64,000 bases of DNA from Capnocytophaga leadbetteri (GTDB taxonomy: Bacteria; Bacteroidota; Bacteroidia; Flavobacteriales; Flavobacteriaceae). A program made the position numbers and the translations under genes. A model generated the notes under the pieces. It was given only the letters and a program-made list of their open reading frames with translations, was not told the origin of the DNA and did no database searches. The DNA lies in contig NZ_QBKG01000006.1 in assembly GCF_003054025.1 (NCBI RefSeq), positions 1 to 64,000 of the forward strand, in the 5' to 3' direction. The first letter of the stretch is position 1; each line of letters opens with the position of its first letter. Below are positions 17,318 through 25,312 of the stretch, in pieces.

Positions 17318-18610
17318 AATTTTCAATCGATAGGTTTTAGGGCTGCGAACACCGGGTTTGAGTTCCCCTTGCACAAGGTAAAACTCAGCTGGGGTGCCTA
17401 CTAAAGTAGCGCCTGCCCGTGCAAAGTCAGCTTGCGTATCGAGTACTGACCACTGCTGCGAGTGCGTGTCAAACAGATAGCATTCCTTATTGAATTGGTA
17501 ATATTCAATAGGTTGTGTCATATAATGCGACATATAGTCGTAATTCTTCTGCTTGCGTTGCTCATCAGTAAGGGTTGTATCTTTACCCAAGTGATAAAGG
17601 TCTGTAATAGTATTGATAAACAGACGGTGGTTCACCCCTCCAAAACAAGCTATATAACGATTGTCAATAGCCAAAGCGGTAGCCCCTGTAAGCGAAAAGA
17701 TTTCTTTATTAGGGCTTTCTTGTACCCCTACTTCCTGCCACTGCTGTTGCTTCAAACTAAAAGCCAATACCTTTTCGCCCATAGTAGGTGCTTTAGTGGC
17801 ATCACCTCCAAAAAAGCCTCCTAACACATACAAAAGGGTATCGTTTTCTTTTTCGATAGCAGCCAATACAGGCTGTACTCTCGCCTCACCAGGGAAATCA
17901 GCTAACAGCTTCCACTGTTTATCTGTAGCCGTATCTATATAAAATACTTTGTTAGAGGCTTTGCCCGAAGCATTGCCGCCTGCTACAAACACCTTGCTGC
18001 CTACGCTTGCCCCTGCAAAGTTGTCAAGAGGTTCGGGTAAGGTAGGAAAGTCAGTAAGGGTAAAGCCTTTTTCTTTTGAATATTGCACTTTATGGCAGGT
18101 AGCTAACGAATTAGTAGCTGTTTGTCCGCCTATCCACAGATAGCCATCAGGAATAGCTACCGATACGCCATAAGCAGCGGCTTCAGGTAGTTTGCCTATC
18201 GCCTGCCATTGATTTTGATTTTTATCAAAGTGAAGTATTGCCTCGTAAAACACTTTTTTGCCCCCTTCAAAACCGAGTTTATCAGGGAAATTGCAACCGC
18301 CTGCCACCAATAGGTCTTCGCCTATAAGTGCGGCATAGGCAGCCGAAACGCCTTTCTGAAGGTCGCCCTCTAAGCCTTGGGTTGCAAGTGTTGTAATATT
18401 AATCTTCATAGTTCGTTCTTTTTGGGTTTCTGTACAAGATATTAAGGCAAGGAGGAAAATTAATGATAACCTCCCCCTTACCCCCCCCAAGGGGGGAATG
18501 CAGTGATGCAAAAGCGACTGAGTAGACTTTGTCGTGAAAGACCGTAGCACGGCAGGCATTAAAAACCTTGACAAAGTTTTGTATATTATATGTTCTTTAT
18601 CATTATTCAT
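17312..18610 (-). CDS. nanM: N-acetylneuraminate epimerase (mutarotase), kelch-type, NanM-like
   Basis: Kelch beta-propeller of the cyclically permuted mutarotase family, which speeds alpha-to-beta conversion of Neu5Ac in the periplasm. Kelch blades are visible (DLLVAGGCNFPD, GYLWIGGQ, KVFVAGGNASGK, LLYVLGGFFGGD, RYIACFGGVNHR). The ATG overlaps the AGE stop as TAATG, implying coupled translation. The N-terminus is odd: about 47 residues precede the hydrophobic LSLIFLLALISC lipoprotein signal (Cys59). Part of them (MPAVLRS ... IPPLGGVRGR) is encoded by a dispersed C6-TT-G8 hairpin repeat. An in-frame ATG at 18409 (MKINITT) would give a signal-less 365-residue protein. Function is well supported; the true start is not. 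Confidence 0.85.
   Translation of the reverse strand: MNNDKEHIIYKTLSRFLMPAVLRSFTTKSTQSLLHHCIPPLGGVRGRLSLIFLLALISCTETQKERTMKINITTLATQGLEGDLQKGVSAAYAALIGEDLLVAGGCNFPDKLGFEGGKKVFYEAILHFDKNQNQWQAIGKLPEAAAYGVSVAIPDGYLWIGGQTATNSLATCHKVQYSKEKGFTLTDFPTLPEPLDNFAGASVGSKVFVAGGNASGKASNKVFYIDTATDKQWKLLADFPGEARVQPVLAAIEKENDTLLYVLGGFFGGDATKAPTMGEKVLAFSLKQQQWQEVGVQESPNKEIFSLTGATALAIDNRYIACFGGVNHRLFINTITDLYHLGKDTTLTDEQRKQKNYDYMSHYMTQPIEYYQFNKECYLFDTHSQQWSVLDTQADFARAGATLVGTPAEFYLVQGELKPGVRSPKTYRLKIN
18472..18557. repeat. C/G-tract hairpin repeat inside the 5' end of nanM
   Basis: On the plus strand: CTCCCCCTTA, C8 (18481-18488), AA, G6 (18491-18496), then about 60 bp to the GCATTAAAAA motif. The C and G tracts form a perfect hairpin. 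In the coding direction the G8 tract is read as LGGV. The element looks like a dispersed flavobacterial intergenic repeat that became part of the reading frame. The G8 run is long enough to slip in replication. Confidence 0.6.
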
Positions 18611-19779
18611 TAACCATTGATCATTTCAATTGTTTTCCAAACTTGGTACAAGCCCCTTGGCACGTGGAAACAGCCTTTCCACTTACCGCCTTTCAGGTCG
18701 AGAAGTACCTCTCCTTGGCGGTTGAGATACCCCCACCATTCAGCATATTCAGGGTCTCTAAAGTGTTGCCAAGTATAGTTATGCACTTTTTCAAACCACT
18801 GTAGGCAGTCTTTATTGCCCGTTAGTTGGTAACCTTTTATCAGCGAAATAAGCGTTTCGATATGTACCCACCACAGTTTCTGATCCCATTCTAATTGCTG
18901 AGGCGGACAGCCTTTTCTGTCCATAAAGTAGTAGATACCTCCGTACTGTTTATCCCAACCATACTCAAGCATTGTTAGGGTAGTTTGCACCGCTTTTTCT
19001 ATCAGAGCAGGGCGGTTGAGGCGCTTGCCTAAATCCATTATAAACCACATTGCCTCTATAGCGTGCCCTGGGTTGAGGTGTCTACCTTCAAAAGTATCGG
19101 ACAAGCTACCGTCAGTATTCACATTTTCTACTACTATGCCCCCCAACTCCGGACGCAAAAATACTTCCATCACCTCATGAATGCAGGCTTCCATAGCCTC
19201 TTCTATAAATGAAGGCTCTAAAAGCGGCTCTATTTCAAGGGCTAAGTTGCACAATATCATCGGTAGGGCAAAGTTTTTGAGCGAGCGGGTACCAGGGTGG
19301 GCTTTGCTCCATTTGCCTTTAGGATTGTCTTGTTTAGAGAGGATTATATCGAAAGTTTTTTTAGCGATATCAGCGTATTCTTTATTGCCTGTAGCGATGC
19401 TTAGCTGACCGAAAGCCATAGTGGCAAAGGTATAAGAGAAGATGTTATAAGGTTCTACTAAAGGGTTACCTTGTTGGTCTAACGAAAAGTACCAGTTTAG
19501 CTGCCCATCGTGTCCGTATTTTTTGAGGAACTCAGCCCCTTGTATAGCGCAGTCTAACCATTCTTGGCGTTTTTCTACGCGGTTGTATAGCATACTAAAG
19601 AGCCATACCTCACGGGCTTGTAGCCATATAAACTTATCAGTATCAAATACGTTACCTTTTCGGTCGAGGCAAGTAAAATAGCCTCCATACTGTTTGTCTT
19701 GCGATTTTTCTAACCAAAAAGGAACCACCTTTTGTAGAAGCTCATCGCGATATTGTTTTTCTAATTGTTTAAAATCCAT
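18610..19779 (-). CDS. N-acylglucosamine 2-epimerase (AGE / renin-binding-protein family)
   Basis: A 389-residue (alpha/alpha)6-barrel epimerase, the usual length for the AGE family. Characteristic stretches are WLQAREVWLFSMLYN (near 55), GHAIEAMWFIMDLG (the family NPGHxxE site, histidine near 237) and WWVHIETLISL (near 305). In this setting it should interconvert ManNAc, released by NanA, with GlcNAc, replacing the kinase / ManNAc-6-P epimerase route of enterobacteria, as shown for the nan cluster of Bacteroides fragilis. It is the first gene of the nan operon: a consensus promoter lies 74 bp upstream, and its stop overlaps the nanM start. Confidence 0.9.
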   Translation of the reverse strand: MDFKQLEKQYRDELLQKVVPFWLEKSQDKQYGGYFTCLDRKGNVFDTDKFIWLQAREVWLFSMLYNRVEKRQEWLDCAIQGAEFLKKYGHDGQLNWYFSLDQQGNPLVEPYNIFSYTFATMAFGQLSIATGNKEYADIAKKTFDIILSKQDNPKGKWSKAHPGTRSLKNFALPMILCNLALEIEPLLEPSFIEEAMEACIHEVMEVFLRPELGGIVVENVNTDGSLSDTFEGRHLNPGHAIEAMWFIMDLGKRLNRPALIEKAVQTTLTMLEYGWDKQYGGIYYFMDRKGCPPQQLEWDQKLWWVHIETLISLIKGYQLTGNKDCLQWFEKVHNYTWQHFRDPEYAEWWGYLNRQGEVLLDLKGGKWKGCFHVPRGLYQVWKTIEMING

Positions 19780-19852
19780 TGTTTTATTTATTTTTTTACC
19801 TCGAAGCTAAGAGCTACCTCATTAACCTCATTATATTTTTAAAATAGCACGG

Positions 19853-19884
19853 CAAATGTACGTCAATAATTTAAAACTGACAAA
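19853..19884 (-). promoter_or_regulatory. Promoter of the nan operon
   Basis: On the minus strand, TTTG (19881-19884), a 20-nt spacer and TACATTTG (19853-19860) match TTTG-N19-21-TAnnTTTG. It lies 74 bp before the AGE epimerase ATG and gives the six-gene nan/susCD operon its own start, separate from the upstream susCD unit. Confidence 0.7.
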
Positions 19885-19937
19885 TATTTTTTAAAGTTTT
19901 TTAATTACAAACGAACTAACACCTTACTTTAACAATC

Positions 19938-19969
19938 AAAAAACACTCACTATCAGTAGTTTAGATAGT
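19938..19969 (-). terminator. Weak terminator-like hairpin after the tandem paralogues
   Basis: ACTATC (minus strand, from 19969) pairs with GATAGT (to 19949) around a 9-nt loop. Five bases later comes TTTTTT (19938-19943). It could partly separate the upstream unit from the nan operon. Confidence 0.35.
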
Positions 19970-20120
19970 AAAATTTTCTTTTATTTTTTCTTATTCTTTC
20001 TATTAGCTCTCACTTTCCGTACAAAACCTATCTTTACTCCATTATAAAAAGTAAAAAACGAAAGTTTTAAAAAGACAAAACACTAAAATAAAGAAAATTA
20101 GTATTTTAAAATATTTTAGT

Positions 20121-20201
20121 TTAGTCGTTAGAAAGCGACACTATGCTAACGACTAGCGACTAGCGACTAGCGACTAGCGACTAACGACTAACGACTAACG
20201 A
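20121..20201. repeat. 7-bp tandem array (CTARCGA)8 with inverted partner
   Basis: Eight contiguous 7-bp units at 20146-20201: CTAACGA, four CTAGCGA-type and further CTAACGA units. TTAGTCGTTAG at 20121-20131 is their inverted complement, with the spacer GAAAGCGACACTATG between. The array runs directly into the stop codon of the gene at 20202. This is the expanded member of the palindromic repeat family at 14981, 17288 and 21911. Confidence 0.85.
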
Positions 20202-21893
20202 CTAATTAGGTAAATCAATCCCCGAAGGGTTCAGCCCTTTACCACCGCCTGCAGTATAGCCTCTACTTTCTCCTGTTTCCCAAGGCGATACCCAGAAAGC
20301 GTATAAATCGCCATTAGTAAGGTAGAACCTAAAACGCAAAGGTTTATCTCTGAGTGCCGCAAGGGTAGCATTGCCTTTCCACTGTACGCGAGCTTTGGTG
20401 CTGTCAGTTTTCTGTAGCCCTATACAGTCTTTTTTAGTAAAACCACTGATAGGAGTACCGTTTTCGTCTAATACTTCTACTAATAACTTACCTTTGGCTA
20501 CAGCGGCATTTACAAACAGATATTCACCGTCAAAGCTCACTTTCTCGGTAGTGGCAAACGCTTCTTTCTTGTCAGCTTTTAGCGATACAAACCCATCACG
20601 GCGCAAGGTAGCTAAGCCGGTGCTCATACCAGCATCCCACCAAATACCATTTTTAGAGCGACCGCTGCTGTAAAAATAAAGCGAATCGCCTACTATAATA
20701 GGCACCCCATTTACTGACTGCATATTGCCGTAATTCCACGCCCCTTCAGTAGGATTTACTCCCATAAACGACTGGTGTGTAGGGCGCGCAAAGTGAAACC
20801 CATCACGGCTGTAGCCTAACTGCACCTCATTGCGCTTGGGCATCATCGCTTTTTTAGCAATACCATTTTCAGGGCCTTGCCACTGACTGTAAAAACCTAA
20901 AATAATACTCTCGTAGGCAATAGCATCAAAATTGTAAATACCAGGGGCTACTTCAGGATAATCAGGGTGGTGTTTCTCTTTGTCGTCAGGCGTAAACCAA
21001 AAAACATTATACTTATCGTTAATTTGTCGGCTCTTCATATGGGCAAGGCTTACGGCATCTTCAGCGTTAGGGTGCTCTAAATAAGCCCGCGAACGGTTAG
21101 AGACCGCTGGCACTGAATAGCGCATACTAATAACCCAGCGATGCGTAAAAGGATTGTAAAACACTGAAGCTCTATCGGTTATACTACCTGAGTGCGCTAC
21201 GCCTTTATCCGTCCAATGAATACCATCAGATGAATATTTTAGCACAAACTGATATTGCGCTTTATCGCTTTTATGCTCATTATTATTCATCACTTTATAC
21301 TCTACATTGAAGAATTTCCAGCGCTTAGCAGGGTCTTTTTCATTGCGGTCAAGCCATACCGTAGCGGCATCGCGGTTGTTTATATCTACGTAGTTAGTAC
21401 CGGGCACTATATCTAACGAGGGTTTCGTCCAATGTTTACCGTCTACCGATTCGGCATAGCAGGTAGCCAAACCGTGTTTAGCTTCATTTGCCTGCGAAGC
21501 TCCTGCCAAATACCACATCTTAAATTTCTGATCAGCTTCGTCATACCACACCCCATCGCTAAACGGAGCTGCATACGGATAGCCCTCTTTAGTGTTTTCC
21601 CAAGGCTTATCAGCTTTTAGCACAGGATTTTGCGCATAGAAATTGGGGGTATGATAAACTTTCTGCAAATGATTCTCGCTGAGCAAAAAGTCATCTACAA
21701 ATAGCTGCCTGCCAGTATTGATAGGTATCACTGCTGGCTTGTGTTGTAGGTAGGGCACTGGCATTTCTTTTCTCTCAGTAGGCTCTTCATAACGGGGTGG
21801 CCACTGTGCGGGTAGCGTTATACCGTTATGAAGTACCTGACCGAAAGCGGTATTTGCCAATACCATATTGAAAATTAAATATACTTTCTTCAT
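20202..21893 (-). CDS. Secreted beta-propeller glycoside-hydrolase-like protein (tandem paralogue B)
   Basis: A 563-residue exported protein (signal peptide to about AFGQ, residue 19). The N-terminal two thirds look like a five-bladed propeller of the GH32/GH43/GH68 kind. INTGRQLFVDDFLL comes early, then three SxDGxHW/F turns (SVDGKHW near 149, SSDGIHW at 221, SRDGFHF at 362) and NRDAATVWLDRNEKDPAKRW. The last 130 residues form a beta-sandwich-like domain (GEYLFVNAAVAKGKLLVEVL). No classical GH33 Asp-box or FRIP motif was found. It is closely similar along its whole length to the next gene upstream. Its substrate is unknown; the context suggests a glycan that yields sialic acid or a co-occurring sugar. 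Confidence 0.7.
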   Translation of the reverse strand: MKKVYLIFNMVLANTAFGQVLHNGITLPAQWPPRYEEPTERKEMPVPYLQHKPAVIPINTGRQLFVDDFLLSENHLQKVYHTPNFYAQNPVLKADKPWENTKEGYPYAAPFSDGVWYDEADQKFKMWYLAGASQANEAKHGLATCYAESVDGKHWTKPSLDIVPGTNYVDINNRDAATVWLDRNEKDPAKRWKFFNVEYKVMNNNEHKSDKAQYQFVLKYSSDGIHWTDKGVAHSGSITDRASVFYNPFTHRWVISMRYSVPAVSNRSRAYLEHPNAEDAVSLAHMKSRQINDKYNVFWFTPDDKEKHHPDYPEVAPGIYNFDAIAYESIILGFYSQWQGPENGIAKKAMMPKRNEVQLGYSRDGFHFARPTHQSFMGVNPTEGAWNYGNMQSVNGVPIIVGDSLYFYSSGRSKNGIWWDAGMSTGLATLRRDGFVSLKADKKEAFATTEKVSFDGEYLFVNAAVAKGKLLVEVLDENGTPISGFTKKDCIGLQKTDSTKARVQWKGNATLAALRDKPLRFRFYLTNGDLYAFWVSPWETGESRGYTAGGGKGLNPSGIDLPN

Positions 21894-21910
21894 TTGATTT
21901 GGTTTTAGGT

Positions 21911-21967
21911 GTTAGTCGTTAAAAAGCGACACTGTGCTAACGACTAAAGTCTAAAGACTAACGACTA
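21911..21967. repeat. Palindromic GTTAGTCGTTA repeat between the tandem paralogues
   Basis: GTTAGTCGTTA (21911-21921) is the inverted partner of CTAACGACTA (21937-21946) and of the later ACTAACGACTA. The spacer AAAAGCGACACTGTG nearly matches that of the copy at 20121. The repeat encodes the last residues and stop of the upstream paralogue: SR-stop is read from AGT CGT TAG. Confidence 0.8.
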
Positions 21968-23631
21968 TTATTGGGTAAGTCAATCCCCGAAGGGTTCAGT
22001 CCTTTACCACCGCCAGCGGTATAGCCTCGGCTTTCGCCTGTTTCCCAAGGCGATACCCAGAAAGCGTATAAGTCGCCATTAGTAAGGTAGAACCTAAAGC
22101 GCACCGGTTTGCCTTTAAGGATGGCAAGGGTAGCGTTGCCTTTCCATTGTACGCGTGCTTTAGTACTATCAGTTTTTTGTAGCCCTATACAGTCTTTTTT
22201 GCTAAAACCACTAATAGGGGTACCGCTTTCATCTAATACTTCCACTAACAATTTTCCTTTAGGAAGAGCCGCATTTACAAATAAATAGTCGCCGTCAAAA
22301 CTTACTTTTTCAGTAGTGGCAAAAGCCTCTTTTTTGTCTGCTTTCAGCGATACAAACCCATCGCGGCGCAAGGTAGCCAAGCCTGTTGAAGTATGACTAT
22401 CCCAAAACACATCGCTAAGCCTACGCCCGCTGGCATAGAAGTAAAGCGAATCGCCTACGATGATAGGCACTCCATTCACTGACTGCATATTTCCCCAGTT
22501 CCACGCGCCTTTGGTCTCATTTACATTCATAAAAGGTTGGTGGGTAGGGCGTGCAAAGTGAAAACCATCGCGACTATAGCCGAGCGAAATCACATTGCGC
22601 TTCTGTATCTTATCTTGCTCACACACCTTGTTTTCAGGCCCTGCCCACGCACTGTAGAAACCGAGTATGATACTCTCGTACGCAATAGCATCAAAGTTAT
22701 AGATACCGGGTTCTACTTCAGGGTATTTTTCGTGGCGTAGCTCTTTGTCATCAGGAGCAAACCAGTAGTGCACGTGCTTATCGCGGTCGTCTTTGCGTAT
22801 GCGGTGGGTTACCGATACCAGCTCCTCAGGGTCAGAGTGCTCTACATAAGCACGCGAGCGGCTAGATACAGGGGTACCATAACGCATACTAATCACCCAT
22901 TTTTTAGTAAATGGATTGTAGAAAGCTGATGAACGGTCGTATATATCACCCGATTGTGCTACCCCTTTGCTCCAATGAATACCATCAGCAGAGTATTTAA
23001 GCACTATCTGCCAACGGCGGTCTGAAGGACGGCGTTCTACATTAAAAAGTTTCCAACGCTTAGCAGGGTCTTTCTCATTGCGGTCGAGCCATACAGTAGC
23101 AGCATCGCGGTTAGAGGTTTCTACTATGTTTGTATTGCTATACACGCCTGCGGCAGGTTTCACCCAATGCTTACCGTCAGCCGATTCGGCATAACCGGTG
23201 TAGAAAGTTTGGGGGTCTCCTTTGTGTAGGGTACCTGCCCCTGTTAGGTACCACATTTTGTACTTGCCATCGCGCTCGTCATACCATATACCATCGCTAA
23301 AAGGAGAAGCGTAAACGGCACCTTGGGTAGTTTTCTCCCATTCTTTATCAGGCTCTAACACAGGGTTGCCTGCATAATAAGTAGGGGTGTGATATACCTT
23401 CTGTAGCTTATTTTCGCTAAGCAAAAAGTCATCTACGAATAGCTGTCTACCGGTGTTGATAGGTATTACGGCTGGTTTTTGCTGCAAGTACGGTACCGGC
23501 ATTTCTTTCCTCTCGGTAGGCTCTTCATAACGTGGTGGCCATTCTGCTGGCAACACTATACCGTTATGAAGTTCCTGACCAAAAGACTTTATACATAAAG
23601 TAATTGAAAGTAAAATGATTATTCTTTTCAT
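21958..23631 (-). CDS. Secreted beta-propeller glycoside-hydrolase-like protein (tandem paralogue A)
   Basis: A 557-residue paralogue of the adjacent downstream gene. It has the same signal peptide layout, the same ITGRQLFVDDFLL-type start (INTGRQLFVDDFLL here), SADGKHW, SADGIHW and SRDGFHF turns, NRDAATVWLDRNEKDPAKRW, and a nearly identical C-terminal domain. Divergence is concentrated in the middle (about 130-310), as expected if the two copies keep a common scaffold but differ in substrate loops. It lies 16 bp after susD and 64 bp before its paralogue, so susC-susD-A-B form one unit. The enzyme class is unproven. Its C-terminus ends in NNSR because a palindromic repeat supplies the final codons. 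Confidence 0.7.
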   Translation of the reverse strand: MKRIIILLSITLCIKSFGQELHNGIVLPAEWPPRYEEPTERKEMPVPYLQQKPAVIPINTGRQLFVDDFLLSENKLQKVYHTPTYYAGNPVLEPDKEWEKTTQGAVYASPFSDGIWYDERDGKYKMWYLTGAGTLHKGDPQTFYTGYAESADGKHWVKPAAGVYSNTNIVETSNRDAATVWLDRNEKDPAKRWKLFNVERRPSDRRWQIVLKYSADGIHWSKGVAQSGDIYDRSSAFYNPFTKKWVISMRYGTPVSSRSRAYVEHSDPEELVSVTHRIRKDDRDKHVHYWFAPDDKELRHEKYPEVEPGIYNFDAIAYESIILGFYSAWAGPENKVCEQDKIQKRNVISLGYSRDGFHFARPTHQPFMNVNETKGAWNWGNMQSVNGVPIIVGDSLYFYASGRRLSDVFWDSHTSTGLATLRRDGFVSLKADKKEAFATTEKVSFDGDYLFVNAALPKGKLLVEVLDESGTPISGFSKKDCIGLQKTDSTKARVQWKGNATLAILKGKPVRFRFYLTNGDLYAFWVSPWETGESRGYTAGGGKGLNPSGIDLPNNSR

Positions 23632-23647
23632 TATATTAATTTAATAA

Positions 23648-25300
23648 TTACCAACCTGGGTTGTTACGAGTGATGTGTGGGTTGCCTTCTACCTCATCTA
23701 CTGGTAGGGGTAGCCACTCATTTTTGTTTTCTTGGAAACCAAGATAAGCAGAGTTGCTATACTTTTTAAAATTAGGGTCTGTGCGCTCTAATTCGTGGAA
23801 ACGTTGTGCTACCTTGCCCCAACGCAATAGGTCGAAAAAGCGATGCCCTTCTTGGGTAAGCTCTAAGATGCGTTCGTGCTCTATCACATCCATATCTACA
23901 GTGCTTACTGCTGGCATACCTACGCGGGCACGCACTTGGTTTACAGCGTCTAACGCCGTTAGTGAGCCTTGTGTACCGCCTTTTACCACAGCTTCGGCAT
24001 ACATTAGCAACACATCAGCATAACGGATTTCTGTTTGGTTAAGACCATTGGCTCTACCATTCCACATATAGAAGTTATCACCAGGGTTGCGAGTAGCAAG
24101 CGTCCAGTCAATACCTTTACGGCAAGCCGCTTTGTACTTCTTTGCTTGTGCTTTAGCTACCCCAAAACCTTTAGCTCCGTAATACTCTCTGAATGTTTTA
24201 TTATCAAAAATACGGACTTCATCACCTGTACGAGCGTTAATTTCTGATTTGGTATCGTCAAAAATCAAAGTGCCGAACATACGTGGGTCGGTGTGCCCCG
24301 AAGCGTCTTTAGAATTTACAAAGGTGTTATACACCCAATCGTGTATCACACTGCTATTCGCATTTTTATTGGTAGGTGGCAAATAACCACGTGGGTCGCG
24401 CCATACCCCACTATTAGATAGCCCTGGGTTAAATCCGGTATTGGTTACATCGCCCAAGAATTGCAACTCAAATATAGACTCATCGTTGTTTTCAGTAGCC
24501 ACCTTAAAGTTGTCGTTATAATCGGCTACTAAGCGATATTTACCACTGAGTATTAGCTCGTTAAACTCGGCTGCGGCTTCGTTATAATAAGTAGTGTTGC
24601 TATGGCCGTAGTAGTGCTCAATGCCTGAGCGGTACAAATAGGCTTTACCAAGCAGGGCAATAGCCGAACCTTTGGTCACACGCCCTACTGATTCGCCTGT
24701 CCAAAAACCTTTTTCTGGCAAGAGTTCTTTAGCGCGTTTAAGGTCTGATATAATAAAGTCCCAAGCCTCTTCAGGGGTAGCCTGTGGTTTGTAGTCTTTG
24801 GCTGACGAAGGTAACTCTTTCATCAGTGGTATATTGCGGAAGTTCAAAAACAAAAACCAATGCGTATAGGCTCTTAAAAAATAAGCCTCGCCCAAATAGG
24901 CATTCTTTAGTTGTTGGTTGCTAAAATTCACTTTAGGTATCTCCTCTATCATTTGGCAGGCTTGCGAAGCTGCTGTATAGAAAAGCGAATAAGGCTGTAC
25001 TATGGTATACCAAGAGCTAGAAAGGTTCGCAGAATACTGTCCTGGCACTCCATAGTCCGAAGCATCGCTACTCTCATCGCCTCGGTTAATTTGCAAGCGT
25101 CCTGCTGTACCCATCGCTCTCGGAGTAGTGATGTAGGCATAAATACCTATCACCCCTTTGTTAATGTTTTGCGGCGTGTTGTAAAACCCATTTACGTCTT
25201 GTTGGTTAGGGTTGCTAGCCAATTCGTCAAAAGTCTTTTCGCAAGCGGTTAGCCCTATAAGTGAGGCTATACATATGGCTTTATATATTATCTTTTTCAT
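23648..25300 (-). CDS. SusD/RagB-family glycan-binding lipoprotein
   Basis: A 550-residue SusD-like lipoprotein with lipobox GLTAC (Cys20) and NPNQQDVNGFYNTPQNINKG after the signal. The family hallmarks are YLGEAYFLRAYTHWFLF, EIRYADVLLMYAEAV, VNQVRARVGMP and ERILELTQEGHRFFDLLRWG. It is an outer-surface partner of the SusC encoded 12 bp upstream. The ligand is unknown and differs from that of the second SusD in this window, to which it is only distantly similar. It is followed directly by the two beta-propeller proteins. Confidence 0.88.
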   Translation of the reverse strand: MKKIIYKAICIASLIGLTACEKTFDELASNPNQQDVNGFYNTPQNINKGVIGIYAYITTPRAMGTAGRLQINRGDESSDASDYGVPGQYSANLSSSWYTIVQPYSLFYTAASQACQMIEEIPKVNFSNQQLKNAYLGEAYFLRAYTHWFLFLNFRNIPLMKELPSSAKDYKPQATPEEAWDFIISDLKRAKELLPEKGFWTGESVGRVTKGSAIALLGKAYLYRSGIEHYYGHSNTTYYNEAAAEFNELILSGKYRLVADYNDNFKVATENNDESIFELQFLGDVTNTGFNPGLSNSGVWRDPRGYLPPTNKNANSSVIHDWVYNTFVNSKDASGHTDPRMFGTLIFDDTKSEINARTGDEVRIFDNKTFREYYGAKGFGVAKAQAKKYKAACRKGIDWTLATRNPGDNFYMWNGRANGLNQTEIRYADVLLMYAEAVVKGGTQGSLTALDAVNQVRARVGMPAVSTVDMDVIEHERILELTQEGHRFFDLLRWGKVAQRFHELERTDPNFKKYSNSAYLGFQENKNEWLPLPVDEVEGNPHITRNNPGW

Positions 25301-25312
25301 TTCGTTTTCAGT

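Larger units (their letters stand above)
19780..20201. other. Intergenic region upstream of the nan operon
   Basis: This 422-bp gap is very AT-rich and holds no gene. It contains the nan promoter (19853-19884), a weak minus-strand hairpin (19938-19969) and the 7-bp repeat array (20121-20201). No cyclic-AMP-type or other operator palindrome was recognised near the promoter. Confidence 0.7.

Noticed and set aside
20121-20201. Possible CRISPR array
   Set aside because: The units are 7 bp, contiguous and without unique spacers, and no cas genes lie nearby.
20202-23631. Naming the tandem propeller proteins sialidases (GH33)
   Set aside because: No SxDxGxTW Asp-boxes and no FRIP motif. Their turns are SxDGxHW, more like five-bladed hydrolases, so only a general call is made.
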